Assembly (NCBI GenBank): GCA_019419545.1
Contig: DXZT01000009.1
Coordinates: forward strand, 17,223-81,222
DNA: 64,000 nucleotides
Direction: 5' to 3'
From: Collinsella sp.
GTDB taxonomy: Bacteria; Actinomycetota; Coriobacteriia; Coriobacteriales; Coriobacteriaceae
The notes under the pieces are model-generated. The model made no database searches. It was not told where the DNA came from and was given only the letters and a program-made list of their open reading frames with translations. Positions within the stretch are counted from its first letter, which is position 1; each line of letters starts with the position of its first letter. Shown in pieces: positions 38,411-46,712 of this stretch. The position numbers and the translations under genes are program-made.

Positions 38411-40879
38411 CTATCTATCGGATCGAGACGGGCTTGCCTCCACTCTTTGGATGGATGCAATCAAGGCTGCGTTTTCCTCCGGCCCCTGCGCGAGATAGGG
38501 CGGGAATGGCAGCTGCCCTATCTGGGCGGCGATGATCTCCCGATTACCGTCCCGGACGGCTGCGGCCACGGCCGGGACGGACTGGAACAGCAGCTCTTTT
38601 GCTTCCGGCGATTGCAGCAGATCCTCTACTAGGCTTTGCGGCCCGAAGGGATGCAGGTAGTCCCTTGTTGGGAAGTAAGTCATGGCAAACGCTCCGGATT
38701 CCACGCGGAAGGCGCCCTTGTCATAGTCCGGCAGCATGATGTCGGCGAAGCAGCCCTCCGGCACCAGCAGACGGACGGCGACCGAGCCGTCAGGGTTCAA
38801 TCTCCACTCGCTTTCCCATCGTCCGCTTACGCTGTCGTAGGCCGCTTCGCACCATCCAAGGCGGGCGTCAATAACCGGGGCGAACCGCACTGCGGAGAAG
38901 CCGGGAGCCGTACCCTTCAAGCCGGCAATGCCTTCATAGAGGAACTGCCCCACGCTGCCGTAGACATAGTGGTTGAAGCTGTTCATGCCGGACGGGTTGA
39001 CCGTCCCATCGGGGAGCATGCTGTTCCACCGCTCCCAGATCGTGGTCGCGCCCAGGCGAATCTGATACAGCCAGCCCGGAAATCCCTCTCGCAGCAGCAT
39101 CCGCATGGCTTCTTCCGCAAACCCGTTCTCTGTCAAAACAGAACAGACCAACGGAGCCGCGGCAAACCCACTGGTGATCTGATAGCAGTCCTTCTCAAGC
39201 CTCCTGCGTAGGCCCTCAAGCAGCTTTTCTTTATCGGCATGCAGCCCAAACCGCAGACAGAGCAGATAGGCCGTCTGAGTGTCCACTGCCAGCCGCCCGG
39301 AGGGGGTGAAGTACTCCGTGAGAAGCGCCTGGCGGATGTTCTCTGCGGTCTCCTCAAAATGAAGGCAGTCGCTATCCTGCTTCAGGACTGCCGCAGTCTG
39401 GATCATCAGAACTGCGGAGTGATACCAGTAGAGAGTGGAAACCAGTGCGTCCTCTGTGCCGCCTTTGAAACTGTTGGGCGTGATGCCGTCCAGGGCCAGC
39501 CAATCGCCAAACTGGAAGCCGTGATCCCATATCCAGCGTCCTCCGTGCTCCCAGTCCTGCTGTTCCAGGTAGGCCATCCAGTCGCGCATCATGGGGTAGC
39601 TCTTCTCCAGGATTGAGATATCCCCGTAATGTTGATACAGGGTAACGGGAAGAATCACTGCGCAGTCGCCCCAGACCGGCGCGGGATCGTTGAGCATGGG
39701 ATCGTAGGGCAGGTAGCTTGCGACCCCTCCGCCCCTTTTTTCCTGATCCTGCCGAAGCAGACGAAGAAAATGGGGATAAAACCCACGGCAGTCCATGTTG
39801 AAGCAGGCGGTGGAGGCGAACACCTGGGCGTCGCCGGTCCAGGGCAGACGCTCGTCCCGCTGGGGGCAGTCGGTGGGAATGTCGATAAAATTGGATTTCT
39901 GCCCCCAGAGGATGTTGCTGTAGAGCCGGTTGACGTCCTCGTTTCCGCATTGGAACCAGCCGGTCCGCGCAAGGTCGGAATAAAGGGCGCAGCCGGTAAA
40001 AGCGGCGGCGTCCATATCCAGATCGGCGGGCCAGCCTGTGACGCGGACATAGCGGAACCCGAAATAGGTGAAATGAGGGCGGAACGTGCGGCCCGCCCCG
40101 TCCCCGACAACGGTGAAGCGGGCGTCCGCCGTCCGCAGGTTTCCGCTGTAGAATTCACCCTTTTGCAGAATCTCCCCGAACTCCAGCGTGACTTTGCAGC
40201 CATGGGGAAGGGCGGCGGTAAACTCAACCCATCCCGCGAAATTCTGGCCAAAATCCAGCACGGTCTCCCCGGCCGGAGTGTGCAGGATCTCCCTTACGAC
40301 CAGACGCTCCTTCAAGGTCAGCCCGGGGCTGTCCCGTCCGATCAGGTGGTCTGTCCCAAGGGGGAGGATCTGTGCCCCGGCTGTTTCCGCCGGGGCGGTA
40401 TAGTCCTGGTGTTCCCCATCGTAGATTCCGCTGTCGAGGATTTCGGAGAGCCTGCATGCCCAGCTCTCGTCGGTGCAGACCGTCTCCTGGCTGCCATCCG
40501 CGTAGATGATCTCAAGCTGAGCGAGGGCGGCAAAACGCTCGCCCCAGCGGTTTTCGGTTGGCGCGAACCCGAACCGTCCCTTGTACCAGCCATTCCCCAG
40601 CAGGATCTCCATGCGGTTGTCCGCCTCCAGAAGATGCGTCAGATCAAAGGCAAGCACCTGCGTGGTCTCGGTGTATGCATCGAAAAACGGGGTAAGTACA
40701 TCCTCACCCAGCTTTTTCCCGTTCAGATAGGCCTCGAACAGTCCGTAGCCAGTGATATGGAGCGTGGCCGCTCTCACTGGTTTTGAAAGGGAAAAGGAGC
40801 GTGAAAAAACAGGATGCCGTCTGTGTTGTTCCGCGGGGGCAATCCATTTTGCGTTCCAATGTTCCGGCAATGCTTTCAT
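38411..40879 (-). CDS. Alpha-L-rhamnosidase, GH78 family
   Basis: An 822-residue glycoside hydrolase with no signal peptide, so cytoplasmic. I start at ATG 40879 (MKALPEHWNAKWI), behind GGGAG. N-terminal beta domains (ATLHITGYGLFEAYLNGKKLG-type strand, here ITGYGLFEAYLNGKKLGEDV in part) precede the (alpha/alpha)6 barrel with the GH78 signature FIDIPTDCPQRDERLPWTGD, WDHGFQFGDWLALDG and TTIWERWNSMLPDG, and a C-terminal beta sandwich. It removes terminal L-rhamnose from plant glycosides, flavonoids or bacterial polysaccharides. A TetR gene lies 122 bases upstream on the same strand and probably controls it. Codon use and the narrow operon suggest arrival with the island. Confidence 0.85.
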   Translation of the reverse strand: MKALPEHWNAKWIAPAEQHRRHPVFSRSFSLSKPVRAATLHITGYGLFEAYLNGKKLGEDVLTPFFDAYTETTQVLAFDLTHLLEADNRMEILLGNGWYKGRFGFAPTENRWGERFAALAQLEIIYADGSQETVCTDESWACRLSEILDSGIYDGEHQDYTAPAETAGAQILPLGTDHLIGRDSPGLTLKERLVVREILHTPAGETVLDFGQNFAGWVEFTAALPHGCKVTLEFGEILQKGEFYSGNLRTADARFTVVGDGAGRTFRPHFTYFGFRYVRVTGWPADLDMDAAAFTGCALYSDLARTGWFQCGNEDVNRLYSNILWGQKSNFIDIPTDCPQRDERLPWTGDAQVFASTACFNMDCRGFYPHFLRLLRQDQEKRGGGVASYLPYDPMLNDPAPVWGDCAVILPVTLYQHYGDISILEKSYPMMRDWMAYLEQQDWEHGGRWIWDHGFQFGDWLALDGITPNSFKGGTEDALVSTLYWYHSAVLMIQTAAVLKQDSDCLHFEETAENIRQALLTEYFTPSGRLAVDTQTAYLLCLRFGLHADKEKLLEGLRRRLEKDCYQITSGFAAAPLVCSVLTENGFAEEAMRMLLREGFPGWLYQIRLGATTIWERWNSMLPDGTVNPSGMNSFNHYVYGSVGQFLYEGIAGLKGTAPGFSAVRFAPVIDARLGWCEAAYDSVSGRWESEWRLNPDGSVAVRLLVPEGCFADIMLPDYDKGAFRVESGAFAMTYFPTRDYLHPFGPQSLVEDLLQSPEAKELLFQSVPAVAAAVRDGNREIIAAQIGQLPFPPYLAQGPEENAALIASIQRVEASPSRSDR

Positions 40880-41001
40880 ATCAGAAAGACTCCCTTCCAG
40901 TCGTTCCGTGTCTGGTGTCAGTCGTTGGCTTGTTTGATAGCAATCCCGCCCAATCCACTTTCGAGCGCATAACCGCACCGCCTGCTTGGATGGGCCCGCG
41001 G

Positions 41002-41562
41002 TCAAGACGAACTGCAGGAATCATGGCGAGTCGCAACCGCTCGCAAGCCTCCTTCGGAATAGGTGCTGAGCAGCTCCTGGGCATGGGCGAATTCGGGCCC
41101 CCGCCTCCAACTAAGCAGGCGGTTGACCGCGAGATTTCCCTGAACGATGTGGACAAAGAGCAGATAAGCATCCTCGCGCGAAAGCCCGGTTTCCTCCATG
41201 ATCGAGGGAACCATCCGCTCGGCGCCGCGCTCGATGACGCGCTGCGCCACGCGGGCGTACGCGTCGTCATCCGAGTAGAGCAGATAATAGTCATCGTTTG
41301 CCGGCGGGCGCTGGCAAAGGGCCCCCGACTCCGCTCCCTCGAGCGGAGGTGCCGCCGCCAGAGCCTCATCGATAAGCGCGTCAAGCAGCGCAAACTTATC
41401 CTCGTAATGCAGATAGAACGTACCGCGGTTGATATCGGCGCGACGGCAGATATCCGCTACCGTCATCTTCGCGAAGCCGACCTCGGCCAGCAGCGCGAAG
41501 AACGCCTCCCGTATGACCGAGAGTGTATAGCGTCGGCGACGATCGATCTTCCCCGCTTCCAT
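41002..41562 (-). CDS. TetR-family regulator
   Basis: A 186-residue repressor with ATG 41562 behind GGAGGAGCC. DNA-binding helices KMTVADICRRADINRGTFYLHYEDK-type (in part: RADINRGTFYLHYEDK) and a C-terminal helical domain of the TetR_C type (VHIVQGNLAVNRLLSW). It is divergent from the sirtuin-like triplet (143-base gap) and precedes the rhamnosidase gene on its own strand, so it could control either or both. Confidence 0.8.
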   Translation of the reverse strand: MEAGKIDRRRRYTLSVIREAFFALLAEVGFAKMTVADICRRADINRGTFYLHYEDKFALLDALIDEALAAAPPLEGAESGALCQRPPANDDYYLLYSDDDAYARVAQRVIERGAERMVPSIMEETGLSREDAYLLFVHIVQGNLAVNRLLSWRRGPEFAHAQELLSTYSEGGLRAVATRHDSCSSS

Positions 41563-41627
41563 GGCTCCTCCAATTGCAACGCTCAACAATGCCCGGCAGA
41601 CGTTTGTTTATCGACAGCGCCTCAAAG

Positions 41628-41685
41628 CTGTTCATTGCTCTCACGCAAATCAACATTGATACTTTTTATAGACACCTGTTCATTG
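41628..41685 (+). promoter_or_regulatory. Direct repeats and promoter before the sirtuin triplet
   Basis: CTGTTCATTG occurs at 41628-41637 and 41676-41685, flanking TTGATA (41656-41661) and a TTTATA (41665-41670). The second copy is 20 bases before the sirtuin start. The pair is a candidate binding site for the divergent TetR protein; a true palindrome is not obvious. Confidence 0.4.
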
Positions 41686-41705
41686 TAACCGAAAGAGAGC
41701 TTTGC

Positions 41706-42671
41706 ATGACTTTTTACGAGGAACTCGTTATCGAGCTCACCAACCAATCGTTTTCCCTTCAGGCCGCCTACCGCAGCGGCGGCACGCCCTATGAGCTGAG
41801 TGACCGCGAGCCCGAGCCCTACGACCAGCAAATCGAGGACTTCGCCCGCATGATTGAGGAAGCCGATTGCGTGCTGGTGGGCGGGGCCTCTGGGCTCTCC
41901 GCGGCGGGCGGCGGCGACTTCTATTACGAGGACAACGCAACCTATCGCAGGCATTTCGGCAAATTCGCCGAGCGCTACGGTTTCAAGGGCGCTTTCGAGG
42001 GGTCGTTCTACCGCTGGCCCACCGCCGAGGCGCGCTGGGGATACCTCGCCACCTTCCTCGACACCACGCTCAACGCCCCGCTGCGCAAGCCCTACAGGGA
42101 CCTCGACGCCATTCTCGCCGAGAAGGATTTCTTCGTGCTCACCACCAACCAGGACACGCAGTTCGTAAAGATCTACCCTTGGGAGAAGGTGGCGGAGATC
42201 CAGGGCGACCACCGCTTCTTCCAGTGCTCCCGCTGCTGCACCGATGACGTATGGGATGCGACCGAGCCCGTCTCCCGCATGATCGAGGCCATGGGAGACG
42301 GCCTCGAGGTTCCGACAGAGCTCGTGCCGCGCTGCCCGCACTGCGGGGCAGAGGCGTTCCCCTGGGTTCGCGGCTACGGCAACTTCCTGCAGGGCGAACT
42401 CTACGAGGAGCAGTACCGCAAGGTGTCCGACTGGCTCGACGCGCACGCACGGCAGAGGATCCTTTTCCTCGAGCTGGGTGTGGGCCGCATGACGCCCGCG
42501 TTTATCCAGGAGCCGTTCTGGGCCCTCACGGCGCAGTTACCGCAGGCCAGCTACATCGCCGTAAACAACAAGACGCAGTTTCTCCCCCGCGCGATCGAGG
42601 ATCGGGGGCTCGCCGTTCGCGCCGACATCGCCGACGTGCTCGCCGACGTGCGCAAGACGCTGGGGAGGTAG
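41706..42671 (+). CDS. Sirtuin-like protein 1 (His-to-Gln, class M-like)
   Basis: A 321-residue Sir2-fold protein, first of a tandem of three. The NAD-binding start is VLVGGASGLSAAGGGDF (57-72), where sirtuins have GAGxS. The motif TTNQDTQF gives Asn148 and Asp150; the following IQGDHRFFQC places Gln166 where deacetylating sirtuins have the catalytic His. Zinc ligands are Cys174/Cys177 and Cys210/Cys213 (CSRC, CPHC). Asn-x-Asp plus Gln for His is the pattern of class M sirtuins, which ADP-ribosylate a lipoylated carrier protein rather than deacetylate. None of the usual class M partners (macrodomain, GcvH-like protein, lipoate ligase) lie nearby. ATG 41706; GAGAG stands five bases upstream. 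Confidence 0.8.
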   Translation: MTFYEELVIELTNQSFSLQAAYRSGGTPYELSDREPEPYDQQIEDFARMIEEADCVLVGGASGLSAAGGGDFYYEDNATYRRHFGKFAERYGFKGAFEGSFYRWPTAEARWGYLATFLDTTLNAPLRKPYRDLDAILAEKDFFVLTTNQDTQFVKIYPWEKVAEIQGDHRFFQCSRCCTDDVWDATEPVSRMIEAMGDGLEVPTELVPRCPHCGAEAFPWVRGYGNFLQGELYEEQYRKVSDWLDAHARQRILFLELGVGRMTPAFIQEPFWALTAQLPQASYIAVNNKTQFLPRAIEDRGLAVRADIADVLADVRKTLGR

Positions 42672-42674
42672 CGC

Positions 42675-43373
42675 ATGGAGACGGCGGAAGCAGTTCGCAT
42701 AGGCAGGGCGCTAGCCGAAGCGGATCTTGTCATCATCGGCGCTAGCAACGGACTCGACATGGCGGAGGGGCTCAACCTTTTCTGCGCCGATGCTCATTTC
42801 CGAGAGGCGTACGGCGACCTCGCTCAGGCCGACGGCATCGGCTGCATACTGCAGGGGCTCGCCTCCCCGGATGCCAGCGTGCGAAGCCGATGGGTCGAGC
42901 GGTTCCATCAAAAGGAGTATGTCGAGTATGAGCCCAGCCCGCTCATGAACGGGCTGCGGCGTCTTACAGAGCACGCCGACACCTTCGTGATCACGTGCAA
43001 TATCGACGGGCACTTCGTGCGCGCAGGGTTCAACGAGAACCGCGTGCTCGAGACGGAGGGGAGCATACGCACATCGATCGACGAGCGGCGTCTCGCCCAT
43101 CCAGACGCCCTCGCCACGGCCCAGCTCGAGGAGCTCGAGCGCCTTGTGCAAGCCCATCGCAACGGCAGGGTCGCCATCCTCGAACTTGGCGTGGGACTGC
43201 GCAACGGCATCATAAAGCACATGCTCGCCCAGATCGCGAACGTCTGCGAGCACGCCACCTACATCGTGTTCAACTACAGCCAGGCCATGGTGCCCGACGC
43301 CTCGTGCGAGACGATTCTCGTTGACGGCGATATGACCCCGGCTTTCGAGGAGATTGCCCAATGCCGTCTCTAG
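42675..43373 (+). CDS. Sirtuin-like protein 2 (degenerate, no zinc site)
   Basis: A 232-residue protein starting three bases after the first sirtuin gene ends. The Rossmann start survives as VIIGASNGLDMAEGL (19-33), and ITCNIDGHFVRAGF keeps Asn109 and Asp111, even closer to the classical TQNID motif. The catalytic His position is Glu128 (ETEGS), and the whole zinc-ribbon module with its two cysteine pairs is missing. It still ends with the conserved strand ILELGVGLRNGIIK. It is most likely a catalytically altered or inactive partner of its neighbours, perhaps a subunit of a mixed oligomer. Its stop lies 13 bases inside the next gene. Confidence 0.7.
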   Translation: METAEAVRIGRALAEADLVIIGASNGLDMAEGLNLFCADAHFREAYGDLAQADGIGCILQGLASPDASVRSRWVERFHQKEYVEYEPSPLMNGLRRLTEHADTFVITCNIDGHFVRAGFNENRVLETEGSIRTSIDERRLAHPDALATAQLEELERLVQAHRNGRVAILELGVGLRNGIIKHMLAQIANVCEHATYIVFNYSQAMVPDASCETILVDGDMTPAFEEIAQCRL

Positions 43374-44209
43374 AGAGGGAAGCGTATAGGCTTCGAAGCC
43401 TTATCGACGATGCCGACGCTATCATCGTCGGCATCGGCTCGGGCATGTCAAGCGCCGCCGGGTTCAACCATTACAACCGCGCAGGCATGGCGCGCGCCGG
43501 AATGACGGACTGGCAGCAAGCCTTTGGCTTCAAGAGCCTTTTCGACGGCTTCTACTACCTCTACCCCAGCCTCGAGCAGCAATGGGCCTACTACGCGCGA
43601 TACATCGACTTCATGCTGCGCGAGCCGGCCTCGCAGCCCTATCTCGACCTGCGGTCTCTCATCGGCCATAAGGACTACTTCATCCTGAACACCAATGTGG
43701 ACACCCAGGTCGAGAAGACGTTTCCCGCTGAGAGAGTCTGCAACTACCAGGGAAGCTTCGCGCACCTTCAGTGCAAGCAGCCATGCTGCGACGAGCTCTT
43801 CGACGCGAAGCCCTACGTCGAGCGCATGCTCGCCGGCATGACGGGGTTCGAGATCCGCAGTGAGGATATCCCTCGATGCCCCCACTGCGGCTGGCAGTTT
43901 ACGCCGTGGGTGCGCGACGACACGTTTCTGCAAGGCGCGGCATGGCGCGAGAACCTCGAACGATACGAGCGCTTTGTGCGCGAGCGCAGCAATGACCGCG
44001 TGCTGTTGCTGGAGCTCGGCGTGGGCGAGATGACCCCGAGCATCATCACGCTCCCGTTTTGGAGCATGACCGCAAAGCTGCCGGATGCGCGCCTGTTGAG
44101 CGTCAACATCTCGAACGGCTCGGCTCCGTTGCAGCTCGGAAGCAAGGCAGAGGCAATTCAGGCCGATTTGAGCGCGCTGCTCTCGGCGGCACAAGCAGGC
44201 GACGAGTAA
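43361..44209 (+). CDS. Sirtuin-like protein 3 (His-to-Gln, class M-like)
   Basis: A 282-residue Sir2-fold protein overlapping the end of sirtuin-like gene 2. IIVGIGSGMSSAAGF (21-35) is the NAD motif; LNTNVDTQVEK supplies Asn112 and Asp114; NYQGSFAHLQC puts Gln130 in the catalytic His position. Zinc cysteines Cys138 with Cys142 or Cys143, and Cys173/Cys176 (CPHC), are kept. Similar in plan to protein 1 and 20 to 30 residues shorter at the N-terminus. The three genes form one tight operon, so their products are expected to act together. Substrate unknown. Confidence 0.8.
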   Translation: MPSLEREAYRLRSLIDDADAIIVGIGSGMSSAAGFNHYNRAGMARAGMTDWQQAFGFKSLFDGFYYLYPSLEQQWAYYARYIDFMLREPASQPYLDLRSLIGHKDYFILNTNVDTQVEKTFPAERVCNYQGSFAHLQCKQPCCDELFDAKPYVERMLAGMTGFEIRSEDIPRCPHCGWQFTPWVRDDTFLQGAAWRENLERYERFVRERSNDRVLLLELGVGEMTPSIITLPFWSMTAKLPDARLLSVNISNGSAPLQLGSKAEAIQADLSALLSAAQAGDE

Positions 44210-44220
44210 CGCGGCGAGGC

Positions 44221-44985
44221 TTAAACCTCCCTGCTGGTCGCTTTAAGGTATTCCTCGCCATCCACAGGCTCCAGCCACTCGTTGGAGGCATCCTCGCCCG
44301 GAACCTCCAAAGCGAGATGCGAGAACCAGCTGTCGGGCGCGGCGCCGTGCCAGTGCTTCACCCCCGGGGCGATGTTGACCACGTCGCCGGGGCGCAGCTC
44401 CTGTGCCGGCTTGCCCCACTCCTGGTAAAACCCTCGACCAGCCACGCAGACGAGAATCTGTCCGCCACCGCTTTTGGCGTGATGGGTGTGCCAATTGTTG
44501 CGGCAGCCAGGCTCAAACGTCACGTTGTAGACGCCAGCCTGCTCGGTGGAAAGGGGCGCGAGGTAGCTTTGACCGATAAAGAACTTCGCGAAGGCGTCGT
44601 TGGGGGCACCGATAGGGAAAACCATCTCGTTTTGGTGCTGAGCCTTTGCGTCGGCGGCATCGTCGTCCGCCCAGACCTCCTTCGCCATGCGGAAGGCAGC
44701 CCACGCCTTGGGCCAACCCGCGTAAAACGCTGCATGCGTAAGGATCTCCGCTATCTCCGCCTTGGTCACGCCGTTGTTCTTTGCGGACGTCAGGTGATAT
44801 TTGAACGAAGAGTCCGTCAGCCCCTGCGACATCAGGGCAACCACCGTCACCACGCAGCGGTCGCGCAAGGAGAGCTCGCCCTCCCGGCTCCATACCTCGC
44901 CGAACAGCATGTCGTCGTTGAGCTGTGCGAATTTGGGAGCGAACTCCCCCAGGGCATCTCTGCCCGCCGTCTGCTTAATTGCCAT
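44221..44985 (-). CDS. Carboxymuconolactone decarboxylase-like/cupin fusion
   Basis: A 254-residue, two-domain protein. Residues 1-110 are a CMD/AhpD-like helical domain (SLRDRCVVTVVALMSQG, YHLTSAKNNGVTKAEIAEIL, THAAFYAGWPKAWAAF); there is no CxxC, so it is not the peroxidase subtype. Residues 145-240 form a cupin with the metal-binding pattern NNWHTHHAKSGGGQILV and PGVKHWHGAA. Such fusions occur in redox or aromatic-compound detoxification clusters beside MerR regulators and flavin reductases. ATG 44985 follows AGGAGGAAG. A decayed FMN reductase gene stands upstream on the same strand, then a divergent MerR gene. Convergent with the sirtuin operon, 11 bases apart. Confidence 0.85.
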   Translation of the reverse strand: MAIKQTAGRDALGEFAPKFAQLNDDMLFGEVWSREGELSLRDRCVVTVVALMSQGLTDSSFKYHLTSAKNNGVTKAEIAEILTHAAFYAGWPKAWAAFRMAKEVWADDDAADAKAQHQNEMVFPIGAPNDAFAKFFIGQSYLAPLSTEQAGVYNVTFEPGCRNNWHTHHAKSGGGQILVCVAGRGFYQEWGKPAQELRPGDVVNIAPGVKHWHGAAPDSWFSHLALEVPGEDASNEWLEPVDGEEYLKATSREV

Positions 44986-45049
44986 AATTTACTTCCTCCT
45001 GTCGATGGTATTAGGCACAAATCTGCTTCCGCGCTGCCAAGCAGCCCGG

Positions 45050-45237
45050 CTAGATTCCCATGCCCATTCGTCGCGCCTGCTCCAGAGCGGGATGCCCGGC
45101 GATTTCGCCCACGCCGTTCACGCCGCCGGCGAAAACCGTTCCGGCAAGCGTGCGCCTTTGGCGAAAGCATCCACCAACGTCTCGGAATTGCCATTCTTTC
45201 GAGGGCTTGAAGAGACTATCAAAACCGTTTTGCTCAT
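45050..45237 (-). pseudogene. Internally deleted FMN reductase gene
   Basis: From ATG 45237 the frame reads MSKTVLIVSSSPRKNGNSET and LVDAFAKGA, the FMN-binding N-terminus of an NADPH-dependent FMN reductase, then derails to a stop. In another frame downstream comes TVFAGGVNGVGEIAGHPALE and QARRMGMGI, ending at 45050, which matches the C-terminal GHPALEKAYEMG end of the same family. About 100 central codons are missing, so this is a deletion remnant. It would have been the first gene of the operon with the CMD-cupin protein, under the MerR promoter. No open frame of its own survives. Confidence 0.65.
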
Positions 45238-45284
45238 TACGGAATACCCCTTGCACTCCTTATATATATTGACGAAAATAAAGG

Positions 45285-45311
45285 TAATATCTAAACCTAA
45301 CTTTAGGTCAA
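45285..45311 (-). promoter_or_regulatory. MerR-type operator/promoter
   Basis: ACCTAA-CT-TTAGGT (45295-45308) is a perfect 14-bp palindrome. On the minus strand TTGACC (45311-45306) overlaps it as the -35 box, with an AT-rich -10 region (GATATTA) beyond, the long-spacer layout typical of MerR-activated promoters. It would drive the FMN reductase remnant and the CMD-cupin gene; the MerR gene starts 35 bases away on the other strand. Confidence 0.6.
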
Positions 45312-45342
45312 GGAGTAAATTCGAAATTCGTCCGGAGGGACC

Positions 45343-45783
45343 ATGTACACAATCGGACAGGTAGCGGAGATGTTCGGTCTGCCCGTTTCCACACTGCGGT
45401 ATTACGACAAACAGGGATTGTTTCCGGAATTGGAGCGGACGTCCGGCATTCGCCGATTCGGCGATACGGAACTCGAGGCGCTTCGGGTCATCGAATGCCT
45501 AAAGAAGGCAGGGATGGAAATCAAGGACATCCGGCTGTTCATGAAATGGTGTTCGGAGGGCCCATCGACATATCCCAAACGCAAGGCCATGTTCGAAGAG
45601 CGGAAGGCCCACATGGAATCGGAGATCGCGAAGATGAACCGTGCACTGGACATGCTGAAGTTCAAATGCTGGTACTACGAGCAGGCAATCCAAGATGGCA
45701 ACGAGGATAGAGTGAAGGCGCTGATTCCCGACAATTTGCCAGAAGAAATCAAAGATACCTACGATAACGCCCACGCTCAATAA
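45343..45783 (+). CDS. MerR-family regulator
   Basis: A 146-residue activator/repressor. The helix-turn-helix and wing are standard (YTIGQVAEMFGLPVSTLRYYD, in part: GQVAEMFGLPVSTLRYYD; then SGIRRFGDTELEAL). A long dimerisation helix follows (EERKAHMESEIAKMNRALDM), and the C-terminus YYEQAIQDGNEDRVKALIPD is of the type seen in thiol- or aldehyde-responsive MerR proteins of Firmicutes. Lone cysteines in the coiled coil (WCSEG, FKCWYY) could sense redox. ATG 45343 follows GGAGG. Divergent from the CMD-cupin operon and likely its regulator. Confidence 0.85.
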   Translation: MYTIGQVAEMFGLPVSTLRYYDKQGLFPELERTSGIRRFGDTELEALRVIECLKKAGMEIKDIRLFMKWCSEGPSTYPKRKAMFEERKAHMESEIAKMNRALDMLKFKCWYYEQAIQDGNEDRVKALIPDNLPEEIKDTYDNAHAQ

Positions 45784-45975
45784 TACCACCCGATGCTCAA
45801 GGGGCTTTGGCAAGGGGCTCTTTCCGAGCAGAACGAAAAAGAAAGCCTCCGAGCCAGAGGGTCCAGAGGCTGTTATTCCCGTTATTTCGCTGGTGGCTTT
45901 GCTCTGTGGCGACGCCGAAACAGCATCAGGCGGTACTCGACAGCACCAGAACGCGAGTTTAGAAGCCAGTTCCCG

Positions 45976-45987
45976 CTATTCCCACTC
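45976..45987. repeat. Att-like word CTATTCCCACTC
   Basis: Identical over 12 bases to the 3' end of guaA (48887-48898), at the left end of long repeat copy B. It may be an integration scar. Confidence 0.45.
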
Positions 45988-46712
45988 AGCGACTAATCCA
46001 GTCCGAGTGTTGTCGATGCGTGTCGCATCGTGCCGCCCAAGGGCTGATTCGTGCACAATTTGGGCGAATCAGGCCCTTGATTCGCGATTTAGGGAATGAC
46101 TCAATTGATTCGCAAAACCGCAGGTCGCCTTTTTAATCACTCCCTAGTTTCCGCCGGAGTTCGTAGCGGGTGGCATGAAAAGGGGTGATTCAAAGGGTCG
46201 GAGAGATGTCTATAGCGCAATCGTCTGGTATTGGCGCGGTGAGGGACTTCTCGCCTCCATCAGTCCAAATCGTCAAGCTCCGAAAGACGTCGAGCTAGAG
46301 AAAAGGACCTATTTCCCGTCATGGATTGGGTTTACCTGCATGACTAGAGCCCTGGTGTAATTGGCTGGATCACCGTTCCGGGAACCGGTATCGACCTACC
46401 TGTCCGCCAAGCTCCTTCTTCAGCTTCAGCCTAGTATCTGACTCGCGCCGTTATAAGCGAAAACCGAAGAGATGCGTCTTAGCCAAGAAAATAAGGTTAG
46501 CCTTATCTTACTTCATGATTCGTGTGTTATAGTTAGATGGCTCTAACTGTTTGGGGGCGACAGCCATGCATGAACGCAAGGGTTTCTGGGACAAGAACGC
46601 CGGTCGGTATGACCGTTTTATGCGAAACGACCGGGCGGCGTATGAGAAGATGTATGGGCTGATCCGGCCGGTAGTGAAAGCAAAAACCGTACTGGAGGTC
46701 GCCACCGGCACG
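45984..46712. repeat. Long direct repeat, copy B
   Basis: Second copy of 35803-36530, same orientation, 10.18 kb apart. Here it runs into an intact methyltransferase gene, so this copy looks like the original. The 420 bases before the gene hold no supported gene. Confidence 0.85.
46531..46548 (+). promoter_or_regulatory. Palindrome before the methyltransferase operon
   Basis: AGTTAGA-TGGC-TCTAACT, perfect seven-base arms. A TTATAG lies directly before it (46528) as a possible -10. A second motif, AAGGTTAGCCTTA (46492-46504), resembles a DtxR/IdeR-type metal box; this is only a resemblance. Both suggest repression of the methyltransferase genes. Confidence 0.45.

Noticed and set aside
38116..38460. 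114-codon minus-strand frame downstream of the rhamnosidase
   Set aside because: Overlaps the rhamnosidase 3' end, no ribosome binding site, no recognisable motif; a decayed fragment is possible but not supportable.
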